Part shown: piece after piece, positions 1 to 7,883 of the stretch
Layout: each line of letters begins with the position of its first letter
Position numbering within the stretch: the stretch's first letter is position 1
Source: Anaerolineae bacterium
GTDB taxonomy: Bacteria; Chloroflexota; Anaerolineae; B4-G1
Assembly (NCBI GenBank): GCA_030612585.1
Contig: JAUWNP010000084.1
Span: 1 to 17,675 of the forward strand
Length of the DNA stretch: 17,675 nucleotides
Direction of reading: 5' to 3'
The notes under the pieces: model-generated
Told to the model about the DNA's origin: nothing
Database searches by the model: none
Seen by the model: only the letters and a program-made list of their open reading frames with translations
Program-made: the position numbers and the translations under genes

Positions 1-247
1 AGGAATACCCAAAGGAATTGAAATCATGTCGCGTGACTTGAGACCCACAATGTTCAACATTGTATACCCTCCTGGTCTTTTCGCCAATTATACCATGCCC
101 CCAGATGTGGGGGGTACCATGCGAACTACCAGAGAGCCACAATTCTATCATAAAATATATGACTTGTCAATAGTAATATTTCACCTCACTTACCGGGTAT
201 ATAATCCAGAACTTTGAGCAAGACAACGTTGCTGCTGCTTCTCCTCA
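1..247. other. AT-richer intergenic stretch at window edge, no credible gene
   Basis: This stretch is visibly richer in A+T than the rest of the window and lies downstream of the serine hydroxymethyltransferase remnant. The only open frame (26-217, plus strand) has no recognisable motif, no ribosome binding site and a composition unlike a folded protein, so I do not call it. A small hairpin-like CCCCC-agatgt-GGGGGG (about 99-115) is flanked by two direct copies of TACCATGC. The first 25 bases contain GGAATTGAAAT, which faintly resembles the 3' end of some CRISPR repeats, but only one copy is present. Confidence 0.5.
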
Positions 248-565
248 TCACGTTTCTCCATCGAAGCAATATCGAACCTTATCAAACTGGGCTTTGAGGG
301 CCGCGACCTCAGTTCGGACCTTCTCGGCCGGCGGGCTCTCCAAGAGCACTTGCCCGAAGAACCGGGCGATGCGTGCCATCTCCTGTGAGCCCATCCCCCA
401 GCGTGTGACTTCGTGCACAGCCAGGCGCACTCCGCTGGGGTTATGTAACGCCCAAAGCGGGTCCCAGGGCAGCAGGTTCATATTGCAGATGATGTGGGCC
501 GACTCCAGCGCGGCCGCGGCTGCTTTGCCTACTCCTTGCTCGCTCCACTCGGGTCTATTCGCCCG
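248..565 (-). pseudogene. 3' remnant of serine hydroxymethyltransferase (glyA-like)
   Basis: The frame reads from just after an in-frame TAA (566-568) to a TGA at 248. It has no ATG, GTG or TTG start until an internal ATG at 481. The translation (about 105 residues) includes AAAAALESAHIICNMNLLPWD followed by NPSGVRLAVHEVTRWGM and an RIARFF helix. This is the usual C-terminal end of serine hydroxymethyltransferase: the N-x-LLPxD segment, then PSG-hR-G-x-E-hTR-xGM. The PLP-binding lysine region and everything N-terminal, more than 300 residues, are absent. The space upstream is occupied by the glycerophosphodiesterase gene, whose 3' end overlaps this remnant by 37 bp. The 77 codons from the ATG at 481 could be translated, but could not form an enzyme. 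Family assignment is by motif recognition; truncation is seen directly. Confidence 0.72.
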
Positions 566-1326
566 TTACGTTCTGGCGCGGTTTCGAGGACACCACGCAG
601 GACATTGGGGACGTTGGTGATGATGCCGTCTACGCCCAGGCCGATGAGGCGGCGCATCTCGTCCGGGTCGTCCACAGTCCAGGTGTTCACGCGGTAGCCG
701 CGCCGCCGCGCCCAGGCCACGTAGCGTGTGTCCACCATCGTGTGCTCGGGGTGGCGGGCTTCGTGGGGGACCAGGGGGGCCAGCCAGGCGCGGCGCAGAG
801 GTAGCGGGAGGCTGGGGGAATAGAGCAGCCCTACCGGAATATGGGGAGCGATTTTCTTGGCCCGCCGTAGGGAGAGAGGATTGAATGACGACAGGAGCAC
901 ACGATTATCCAGGTTGTGCCGCTTGACCTGGGCGATGACCGCTCGCTCCAGCCCGTTGTCGCGCAAACTCGTGCTTTTCAGTTCGATATTCAAGAGCAGT
1001 CGGCTCCCCACTGCCTCCAGCACTTCTTCCAACGTGGGGATGCGCTCGCCGGCGAAGGCCGGATCAAAGTGGGAGCCGGCATCGAGTTGCTTGAGTTGGG
1101 CGAGGGTCATTTCCGCCACCCGGCCGCTGCCATCGGTGGTACCGTCCACGTTGAAGTCGTGGATGACCACCACCACGCCGTCGGCTGAGAGGTGGACGTC
1201 GAATTCAACTCCATCGGCGCCCAGTTCCATGGCCTTCTCAAAGGCGGCCAATGTGTTGGGCGGTGCGGCGGCGCTGGCCCCACGGTGGGCAATATTCACC
1301 AGTCTACCAATGTGCCGATCTACCAA
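529..1326 (-). CDS. glycerophosphodiester phosphodiesterase family protein
   Basis: Predicted to hydrolyse glycerophosphodiesters to sn-glycerol-3-phosphate and an alcohol. The 265-residue protein has the single GDPD TIM-barrel and the expected active-site signatures: AHRG with His14, VEFDVHLSADG with Glu41 and Asp43, IHDF with His56, and NIELK with Glu115 and Lys117. The C-terminal VNTWTVDD and GVDGIITNVP segments are also typical of GDPD. No signal peptide is visible, so it is probably cytoplasmic. The longest frame starts at a TTG (1326) only 9 bp after the ATPase stop codon. The first nine residues are encoded by a TTGGTAG-type tandem repeat and no clear Shine-Dalgarno precedes it, so GTG at 1299 (giving M-NIAHRGAS) is an equally good start. 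The last residues (RNGRIDPSGASKE) overlap the hydroxymethyltransferase remnant and may be a tail acquired at a rearrangement junction. Confidence 0.88.
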   Translation of the reverse strand: MVDRHIGRLVNIAHRGASAAAPPNTLAAFEKAMELGADGVEFDVHLSADGVVVVIHDFNVDGTTDGSGRVAEMTLAQLKQLDAGSHFDPAFAGERIPTLEEVLEAVGSRLLLNIELKSTSLRDNGLERAVIAQVKRHNLDNRVLLSSFNPLSLRRAKKIAPHIPVGLLYSPSLPLPLRRAWLAPLVPHEARHPEHTMVDTRYVAWARRRGYRVNTWTVDDPDEMRRLIGLGVDGIITNVPNVLRGVLETAPERNGRIDPSGASKE

Positions 1327-1335
1327 TTTACCAAC
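1304..1335. repeat. short tandem repeat, TTGGTAG-like units (minus strand)
   Basis: On the minus strand TTGGTA recurs at 7-8 bp spacing and again after a 9-base interruption. It spans the short gap between the ATPase stop and the glycerophosphodiesterase start and runs into the first codons of the latter. It is one of several 7-8 bp period repeats at gene junctions in this window. Confidence 0.6.
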
Positions 1336-2628
1336 CTATGTCTCGACGAAATAAGCGTGGCAGGCACGGTCAATTAGGTCTTTGCTCAGTGCAGGCGGTA
1401 CGTTCAGGTAGTGGGCGATGTCACGCAACTGATCTACGATGTCGCGGGGATGGCAAGCCCGCCTGGGTTGGTTCCGTTTGAGGTAGTACTCTTGGATCAG
1501 GTAGGCCAGTCCTCGGCCGTTGTAGGGCACGCCTTTTGCCGCACATACCCGTCGGAAGATCTCGCGATACTCGTCCCAGGTGGGGTCTTTGACCTCGATC
1601 TTGTGGCGGATGCGTCGCAGGAAGGCTTCGTCCACCAGGTCGCGGGGAGCCAGGTTAGTTGCAAAGACGATTAGCACGTCAAACGGAATCTCTATCTTGC
1701 GGCCAGTGTGGAGGGTCAGGTAGTCCACGCGCTTCTCCAGAGGCACGATCCAGCGATTGAGCAGATCGCGAGGGCGGGCTTGCTGGCGGCCGAAGTCGTC
1801 AATCAACAGCATGCCACCGTTGGCCTTCACCTGGAAAGGAGCCTCGTAATACTTGTTGTTCTCGTCGTACACCAGATCGAGTGTCTCCAGTGTCAGTTCT
1901 CCGCCGGTGATGATGACCGGTCGCTGGATGTGTATCCACCGCTGGTCGTGAGTCCGGTTGGTGGAGGACGAATCGTCCGCCAGCACGTGGTTAACGTAGT
2001 CGAAGATCCTGATGACTTGACCGCCCACCTCCATCGCGTACGGGATGTACATCACGTCGCCCAGCACCATCTGACCGATGCTCTCGGCGATGGCGGTCTT
2101 GCCGTTACCTGGATGGCCGAAGAGGAAGATGGAGCGACCTGAGTTGACCGCCGGGCCCAGTTGAGCGAAGGCTTTCTCGCTGATGACCATGTGGGCCAGA
2201 GCCTGGCGCATCGTGCGCTGGTGGACGATGACATTGCCCAACGACTGGCGGTGGAGGGCTTCGGTATAGGCCTCCAGCGTGACGGGCGCAGGGCCGGCAT
2301 ATTGGCTGCGGTCGAGCGCCTCACGCGCCATGGTACGCCCCTTGTCGGAGATGGCGTACTGGTAGGCTGCTTCTGCGAATCCACCGGCCCCTTTCACTTC
2401 ACATAACTTCTCTCGCTTGAGAAATTCCAGTACCTGGTCTACCACCCTGGGGTAGGGGAGTTTCATACGCTCGGCCAGTTCGTAGCCCGAAAGGTTGCCC
2501 TCAGAGTATATGATCTTGAGCGCCAGGTCGGTCATGAAGCCCAGACTAAGCCCTGTCTCTTTGATCGAGGTTGGTGTGGGTGGAACGAAGGGGATTGAGG
2601 CCGGAGAGGTTGCTTTGTGCTGTTCCAT
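1336..2628 (-). CDS. AAA+ ATPase with N-terminal winged-helix-like region
   Basis: A 430-residue AAA+ protein. Residues about 30-105 look like a winged-helix region (ALKIIYSEGNLSGYELAERM, then LEFLKREKLCEV and YAISDKGR). The ATPase core follows: Walker A GHPGNGKT (171-178), Walker B MLLIDDFG (273-280), sensor 1 FATNL (322-326), an arginine-rich FLRRIRHKI (337-345) that could hold the arginine finger, and RRACHPRDIVDQL (389-401) in the sensor-2 region. It is MoxR/CbbQ-like in general appearance but has no partner VWA-domain gene beside it, so its target is unknown. The ATG start at 2628 has a GGAG nine bases upstream and a well-placed promoter (2663-2691), so it probably heads the unit that continues into the glycerophosphodiesterase. 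Binding of DNA or of a partner by the N-terminal region is inference only. Confidence 0.85.
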   Translation of the reverse strand: MEQHKATSPASIPFVPPTPTSIKETGLSLGFMTDLALKIIYSEGNLSGYELAERMKLPYPRVVDQVLEFLKREKLCEVKGAGGFAEAAYQYAISDKGRTMAREALDRSQYAGPAPVTLEAYTEALHRQSLGNVIVHQRTMRQALAHMVISEKAFAQLGPAVNSGRSIFLFGHPGNGKTAIAESIGQMVLGDVMYIPYAMEVGGQVIRIFDYVNHVLADDSSSTNRTHDQRWIHIQRPVIITGGELTLETLDLVYDENNKYYEAPFQVKANGGMLLIDDFGRQQARPRDLLNRWIVPLEKRVDYLTLHTGRKIEIPFDVLIVFATNLAPRDLVDEAFLRRIRHKIEVKDPTWDEYREIFRRVCAAKGVPYNGRGLAYLIQEYYLKRNQPRRACHPRDIVDQLRDIAHYLNVPPALSKDLIDRACHAYFVET

Positions 2629-2662
2629 ATTCTGATACTCCTATTCTCTCACAAGTGCGCGT

Positions 2663-2691
2663 ATTATACTACCGGTGACCAGAAGCGGCAA
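2663..2691 (-). promoter_or_regulatory. sigma-70-type promoter of the AAA+ ATPase gene
   Basis: On the minus strand TTGCCG (2686-2691) is followed by a 17-bp spacer and a perfect TATAAT (2663-2668). Transcription would start near 2656, giving a leader of about 28 bases that contains the GGAG ribosome binding site of the gene starting at 2628. Confidence 0.7.
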
Positions 2692-2693
2692 TC

Positions 2694-2720
2694 GTCGGAC
2701 AAGTTGCCAACTTGTCCGAC
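2694..2720. repeat. perfect 27-bp palindrome next to the ATPase promoter
   Basis: GTCGGACAAGTTG and CAACTTGTCCGAC are perfect 13-base arms around a single central C (2707). The palindrome lies between the metallopeptidase stop (2733) and the -35 box at 2686-2691, only two bases upstream of that box. No T-run follows on either strand, so it is not a standard intrinsic terminator. It may be a dispersed palindromic repeat or an operator for the ATPase promoter. Confidence 0.75.
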
Positions 2721-2732
2721 AGATCTATTCGC

Positions 2733-3101
2733 TCAGTATGCCCCTATCTCCCGCAGCCGTTCATCGTTGATGCCGAAGTGATGTGCTATCTCGTGGTGCA
2801 GGACATGGTAGACAGTTGCACGCATTTCTTCCAACGTGCGGCAGCGCATCTCGATCGGGCGTTGATAGATGCTGATCTTGTCCGGCAGGACCAGGCCGTA
2901 GTTGTGAGTGCGTTTTGCCTGTGGGACGCCGTGATAGAAACCCAGAAGTTGCGCCGGATGGCGTACCCCGGCCAGTCGCATCGTTTTCTGGTTCGGCCAG
3001 TCCTCGACTGTGACCTCGACGTTATCCAGTTTCTCCCGGAAAGTCGAGGGCAGGTCGTTCACTGCCGCGGCCACGAGATGCTCGAAGGCGTTGAGGTCCA
3101 T
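2733..3101 (-). CDS. small zincin-type metallopeptidase family protein
   Basis: A 122-residue protein with a C-terminal zinc-protease helix HHEIAHHFGINDERLREIGAY, in which HExxH is His103-Glu104-His107 and Asp113 is a candidate third ligand. The preceding part (LPSTFREKLDNVEVTVEDWP, then LLGFYHGVP and LPDKISIYQRPIE) matches the small metallopeptidase family of PF06262 (Zincin_1-like), whose usual length is about 110-140 residues. No signal peptide or membrane segment is seen. Substrates of this family are essentially unknown. The ATG at 3101 has no Shine-Dalgarno, and an extended -10 box lies only ten bases upstream, so the transcript may be leaderless. It appears to be a single-gene unit, with the palindrome at 2694-2720 downstream. 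Confidence 0.87.
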   Translation of the reverse strand: MDLNAFEHLVAAAVNDLPSTFREKLDNVEVTVEDWPNQKTMRLAGVRHPAQLLGFYHGVPQAKRTHNYGLVLPDKISIYQRPIEMRCRTLEEMRATVYHVLHHEIAHHFGINDERLREIGAY

Positions 3102-3110
3102 GACGGGCGC

Positions 3111-3119
3111 ATTATACCA
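3111..3119 (-). promoter_or_regulatory. extended -10 promoter of the metallopeptidase gene
   Basis: The minus strand reads TGGTATAAT, a perfect TATAAT (3111-3116) with the TGn extension (3117-3119). The -35 region is poor, as is common for extended -10 promoters. The expected transcription start, about 7 bases on, falls near 3104, leaving only about three bases before the ATG at 3101. Confidence 0.65.
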
Positions 3120-3313
3120 TTAACTGTGCGATTTGGCATCATGCGTCAGCCTCCCAAACCCTCCAACACCTGCCCAACTTGTGGCAGAACCTGCGATCCT
3201 TGCAGCGTGTCAACCAGCCCCTCAATGTTCAGAGCATTGTTCTAACGAAGCCGCGAAACGGGCCGCGGGCGCCTCCAGTCTCAGCGCGGTGGCGTGGACG
3301 ACGATACGACGGC
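3120..3313. other. intergenic region with short GGAGGGTTTGG-type repeats
   Basis: This gap separates the phosphofructokinase stop from the metallopeptidase promoter. On the minus strand 3148-3170 contains GTGTTGGAGGGTTTGGGAGG, a degenerate 7-8 bp G-rich repeat. About 3225-3241 holds a small inverted repeat, CAATG-N7-CATTG. No gene, clear terminator or RNA element is evident; shadow reading frames of the phosphofructokinase gene extend into it. Confidence 0.4.
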
Positions 3314-4603
3314 TCATGAGACGCGATAGGCTTGCGGGACGTAGCCCGGAAGGCGCTTCTCGGCGAAGACCGGCTTGAGTCGTGCGAAGCGTTGCAGCCC
3401 TCCCACCAGTGGGATGCTGGGCCAGTCGTCGCCGATGAGCGGGCGGGCGTAACGCACGAAGTCGTCGGTGACGTCGGTCCGCGATGGGGCGATCCACGCT
3501 GCCGGGAATGTCCGCTCGGAGTTGGCGACCGCCTCCAACGGCACTTTGTCGTAGTGCACACGGTAGACAGGGCTGGGTTCGCGCAAGATGGTCGCCATGT
3601 AGCCGGATCCCTCCTCCACGGCGATCCACGCGGCCTTCTGGCCCACCCGGTAGGCTTCCTCCAGATCCACCGTCGAGGCGTAGATGATGCTGTCACGCTG
3701 ATCGGTGCCGGGGACGTTGCCCCGCGCCGCGCCCCGGACTGCCAGTCCCACCTCGTTCAGGTAGTTGACCACGGTCTGCTCAACGCTCATCAGGCTGGAG
3801 GAGAACATCGTGTGGCCGAAAGCGTCCCTGCGCTCGCCGACCTCTCCCACGTCGAACCCCTCACTGACGACGACGATGGCCCGTCCGCGCTCCTGGAGCA
3901 GGTCGTTGACCCGGTCGGCCAGTTCCTCCAGGCCGAGGCCGGATTCCCGCAAGAAAATCAGGAGCGGCATCGCCCGTTCGGGGTCGGCCAGGCGGGCGGC
4001 GGCGGGGATGAAGCCGATCTTGCGGCCCATCGCTTGGAGCACGAGTACAGGATCGGAGGGGCAGGCGCCAGCGTTCTCCTGGTTGGCGTTCTGGACGTTG
4101 AGCGCCCAATAGCGGGCCACGCTGCCATAGCCGGGGGTATGGTCAATCAGTTTGAATTCGGCGTCGCCGACGTCGTTGTCAATTGTCTTCGGCACGCCGG
4201 TGGCCACCAGGTCCAGCCCCCGCTCGTGGGCCAACTGCGCCATTTTGTGGGCCGTGTCCATCGAATCGTTGCCGCCGATGTAGAAGAAGTAGCCCACGTC
4301 GTGGGCTTTGAGGACCTCAATCACGCGCTCGAAGTCTTCCTCGTGCCGCAGTTTATAGCGGCAGGTGCCGACAGCCCCGGCGGCTGGAGTGACCCGCAGC
4401 AGGCGGATCTCCTCTGCGTCCTGTGCCGAAAGGTCCAGCAACTCCTCTTTCAGGATGCCCTCGATGCCGTGGAGCCCACCGTAGATGGTGCCAAAGTGCT
4501 CCGGCATAACGCGGCACATCTCGACGATGCCCCGCAGCGAGTTATTGATCACCGGCGACGGCCCGCCGGATTGGGCGACGACGACGTTCTTCGGTTTCGC
4601 CAT
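3314..4603 (-). CDS. pfp: diphosphate (PPi)-dependent 6-phosphofructokinase
   Basis: Catalyses the reversible phosphorylation of fructose 6-phosphate to fructose 1,6-bisphosphate, probably with PPi. The 429-residue protein has the PFK signatures: QSGGPSPVINNS near the N-terminus, GGNDS (110-114), PKTIDND (138-144), AMGR (191-194) and RGNVPGTDQR further on. PPi-dependent enzymes carry Asp instead of Gly at the second position of the GGDG motif and Lys in PKTID instead of PGTID; both are present (Asp113, Lys139). Asn at the first position (GGND rather than GGDD) is a variant. The frame extends to a TTG at 4618, but GGAGG overlaps that extension and sits seven to eight bases before ATG 4603, so ATG 4603 is the true start. 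It follows gnd by 58 bp, with a hairpin between them. Confidence 0.9.
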   Translation of the reverse strand: MAKPKNVVVAQSGGPSPVINNSLRGIVEMCRVMPEHFGTIYGGLHGIEGILKEELLDLSAQDAEEIRLLRVTPAAGAVGTCRYKLRHEEDFERVIEVLKAHDVGYFFYIGGNDSMDTAHKMAQLAHERGLDLVATGVPKTIDNDVGDAEFKLIDHTPGYGSVARYWALNVQNANQENAGACPSDPVLVLQAMGRKIGFIPAAARLADPERAMPLLIFLRESGLGLEELADRVNDLLQERGRAIVVVSEGFDVGEVGERRDAFGHTMFSSSLMSVEQTVVNYLNEVGLAVRGAARGNVPGTDQRDSIIYASTVDLEEAYRVGQKAAWIAVEEGSGYMATILREPSPVYRVHYDKVPLEAVANSERTFPAAWIAPSRTDVTDDFVRYARPLIGDDWPSIPLVGGLQRFARLKPVFAEKRLPGYVPQAYRVS

Positions 4604-4624
4604 TTTGTTTTCCTCCAATGAGCC

Positions 4625-4658
4625 AGAAACCGGGTTTTTTCCGAAAAACCCGGTTTCT
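4625..4658. repeat. 34-bp palindromic repeat, copy 1 (between gnd and pfp)
   Basis: Perfect 15-base arms AGAAACCGGGTTTTT and AAAAACCCGGTTTCT around a TCCG loop. It begins three bases after the gnd stop in the direction of transcription, with T residues on the plus-strand side. It could act as a terminator-like or mRNA-stabilising hairpin between gnd and pfp. The same element occurs at 13956-13989 and 16400-16433. Confidence 0.9.
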
Positions 4659-4661
4659 TTT

Positions 4662-6113
<1,452 letters not shown>

Positions 6114-6134
6114 AGTTCATACCTCCTCGTAAAG

Positions 6135-6160
6135 CGTGAAATGTGAAACGTCAAACGTGA
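6135..6160. repeat. heptamer tandem repeat between LarA-like gene and gnd
   Basis: The plus strand reads CGTGAAA-TGTGAAA-CGTCAAA-CGTGA, about 3.7 imperfect 7-bp units, filling nearly all of the short gap before the gnd ribosome binding site. Confidence 0.75.
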
Positions 6161-7474
6161 TTACCCATTACGTTTTACTCGGTACAGCATCTCCCCTGCT
6201 CTTCTCACCAGCAGGATTCCCTCCTTCTCGCGGCCAGCCCATTCCTCAGGGTCTACCGTGGCCGGGTCGAGGTAGTCCAGGCCGATGCGCTTGCACCGCC
6301 CGCGCGGGATGCCGGTAGCCAGAGTGACCTTGATGCGCGGGCACTCCACCTCATTCTCGTAGGTACCGTCGCCGCGCAGGTGTGTGGAGTGGGCCAGCAC
6401 GCCCCAGGGATAATCTTTGAAGCGCTTCCATTGATTGACGAAGTAATCCCGCACGTGGTAGCCGATCTCGTCTATGACCTTTCCGTGGGTGTACGAGATC
6501 TCGTTTATGTGGGGAGCGTAGATGACCACCTCACCGCCGTCGGCGATGGCCGGTTCCAGTTTGTACATCCCCTTGGCCGCGGTCCACAGGTCGTCGTACA
6601 TCTCCGGCATGACGGAAAGCACCCGCCGGAGAGGTCGCTCCACGTAGACGATGTCCAACTGGGCCGATAGTTCTGTTGCCGCCCGCCAGGCTTCCTCCAT
6701 TGAGCCGACGTAGAGGCCGTGCAGCGACTCTCCGTGCATCACCATGGCGAAGCACAGGCGTGGCGTGGGGATGAAAGAAGCCGCCCGGTCAATTATCCGC
6801 CGCACCGGGGTGTCCGCCACGCCAATGACGGCCATGCTGGTCATCAGTGCACCCAGCCAATGCGTCACGTTGATGATCTCTGGACCGGCGACGCCAGGTA
6901 CAAAGTACTTGTTTCCCCCGGAGAAGCCCACTACCTCGTGGGGGAAGACCGGCCCGCAGACCAGGAGTTGATCGTACTCCAGGATCAGCCGGTTGACCCG
7001 CACCGGTACGTCCAGCGAGAGCCGGCCCCCGCTGAGCGACTCCACCTCGGCGGCCGGCAGGACACCCAGTGTGACGAAGGTCCCCGGCAGGTCCCAACGG
7101 TGGTTGAAGATGCGGGGGTGTGGGAGTGTGGAGGTGTGTGAGTGTGGGTGGGGTGGATCGGCCCGCCCGTCGCGCACCTCCACGCCGACCAACTGGCTCA
7201 GCGCCGCGTCGTCCATCGGCTGGTGGGTACCCAGTGCTACCAGGTAATCCAGCGCGGCTACCTGATCTCCCAGCAACTCGTGGAACAGGCGGAAGAAGAG
7301 CGGCACTGGCGCAGTGCGAGTATGGTCGGGGATGATGATCAGCACGCGCTTGCCCGCCAGGCTTCGCCGTGAGCGCTTAGCCGAGAGGTCTGCCTGCGCC
7401 AGCGCCTCGGCCATCAGGTCGTGGACCTCGGCTTCAGTCAGGGATTTGTCTGTGTGGCCGGCGCCTATGAGCAT
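6161..7474 (-). CDS. LarA-superfamily nickel-pincer racemase/epimerase homologue
   Basis: Homologue of lactate racemase LarA, which uses a nickel pincer nucleotide (NPN) cofactor to racemise or epimerise 2-hydroxyacids. With ATG 7474 the protein is 437 residues. It shows DHTR (Asp50, Arg53), THQ (His84), FPHEVVGFSGGNK (His179, Lys189) and VTHW (His205). The 10- and 16-residue gaps between His179, Lys189 and His205 equal those between His174, Lys184 and His200 of LarA, where the lysine carries the cofactor. The active site therefore looks complete. Residues 107-120 (PPHPHSHTSTLPHP) are a low-complexity insertion. The frame extends to ATG 7531, but that start lies inside the upstream antitoxin gene; 7474 fits the family N-terminus better. 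The neighbour gnd suggests a sugar-acid substrate. The lar cofactor genes are not in the window. Substrate is inference. Confidence 0.82.
   Translation of the reverse strand: MLIGAGHTDKSLTEAEVHDLMAEALAQADLSAKRSRRSLAGKRVLIIIPDHTRTAPVPLFFRLFHELLGDQVAALDYLVALGTHQPMDDAALSQLVGVEVRDGRADPPHPHSHTSTLPHPRIFNHRWDLPGTFVTLGVLPAAEVESLSGGRLSLDVPVRVNRLILEYDQLLVCGPVFPHEVVGFSGGNKYFVPGVAGPEIINVTHWLGALMTSMAVIGVADTPVRRIIDRAASFIPTPRLCFAMVMHGESLHGLYVGSMEEAWRAATELSAQLDIVYVERPLRRVLSVMPEMYDDLWTAAKGMYKLEPAIADGGEVVIYAPHINEISYTHGKVIDEIGYHVRDYFVNQWKRFKDYPWGVLAHSTHLRGDGTYENEVECPRIKVTLATGIPRGRCKRIGLDYLDPATVDPEEWAGREKEGILLVRRAGEMLYRVKRNG
7115..7155. repeat. in-frame GTGTGGG-type low-complexity repeat
   Basis: The plus strand is almost pure G and T in imperfect 7-bp units (GTGTGGG, AGTGTGG, AGGTGTG). 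On the minus strand it encodes Pro/His/Ser/Thr residues 107-120 of the LarA homologue, inside the segment between the conserved His84 and His179. Confidence 0.75.
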
Positions 7475-7496
7475 AACCGCACCAATTGTGTTAGGT

Positions 7497-7760
7497 TCAT
7501 ACTGTCGTCTTGAGTGAGGCCCAGAAATCATCGTGTTTCACCCCGCCCGTTTGCTGGATGCGCTCCTCCGCTGCGTCCAGCAGGCGGCGGAAGCGAGGGG
7601 TATGGGCCAGTATGAAACGTTCCAATTCGTCATCTTCCAGCATAGAGACCAGCACTGCAACCGGACGGCCGTGCTTGGTCACGATCACCGGCCCATCCTT
7701 GCATTTTTCTATGTAGGCGCTGAAGTGCGCTTTCGCGTCAGCCACGGATGTGATTCTCAT
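7497..7760 (-). CDS. Phd/YefM-type antitoxin, apparently without a toxin gene
   Basis: An 87-residue protein. Its N-terminal half, MRITSVADAKAHFSAYIEK then GPVIVTKHGRPVAVLVSM (residues 1-40), is the Phd/YefM DNA-binding and dimerisation fold: VxxAKxxFSxxI, then a GPVxITKxGxPxAVLVS hairpin. The C-terminal half (LERFILAHTPRFRRLLDAAEERIQQTGGVKHDDFWASL) is the toxin-binding arm in this family. The frame is open further upstream, but GGGAGGAG (about 7770-7777) sits ideally before ATG 7760, and the upstream translation is low-complexity. Phd-type antitoxins normally pair with a Doc, RelE/YoeB or VapC-like toxin immediately downstream. Here the next gene is the LarA homologue, starting 22 bp on, and the previous one is a HAD hydrolase, so it seems orphaned. 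It could instead be a repressor for this unit. Confidence 0.85.
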   Translation of the reverse strand: MRITSVADAKAHFSAYIEKCKDGPVIVTKHGRPVAVLVSMLEDDELERFILAHTPRFRRLLDAAEERIQQTGGVKHDDFWASLKTTV

Positions 7761-7859
7761 AACTTGAACTCCTCCCTGCGGCCTGATGTTTCTCCGGCAG
7801 GCTAGAGCAGCAAACACATCCCGCTGTTGTTGCACAGCCTCTTCTGGCACAGGCCGGTG

Positions 7860-7883
7860 GATTCGCCGATTCGCTGATTTGTC
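7860..7883. repeat. 8-bp tandem repeat at the HAD gene 3' end
   Basis: The plus strand reads GATTCGCC-GATTCGCT-GATTTGTC, three imperfect 8-bp units overlapping the HAD stop codon. The remaining gap to the antitoxin (7761-7859) shows no gene or clear terminator. Confidence 0.6.

Noticed and set aside
26..217. 63-residue plus-strand frame as a gene
   Set aside because: No ribosome binding site, no motif, AT-rich intergenic composition.
2694..2720. Intrinsic terminator for the metallopeptidase gene
   Set aside because: The palindrome is perfect but no T-run follows on either strand.
4604..4618. TTG start for pfp at 4618
   Set aside because: The five extra codons contain the GGAGG ribosome binding site that serves ATG 4603.
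3332..4621. Long plus-strand open frame of 429 codons opposite pfp
   Set aside because: Antisense shadow of a GC-rich gene; the minus-strand frame has full phosphofructokinase motifs and a Shine-Dalgarno. Similar shadows at 4716-6056, 7786-8742, 12533-13795 and 14274-15473 were dropped for the same reason.
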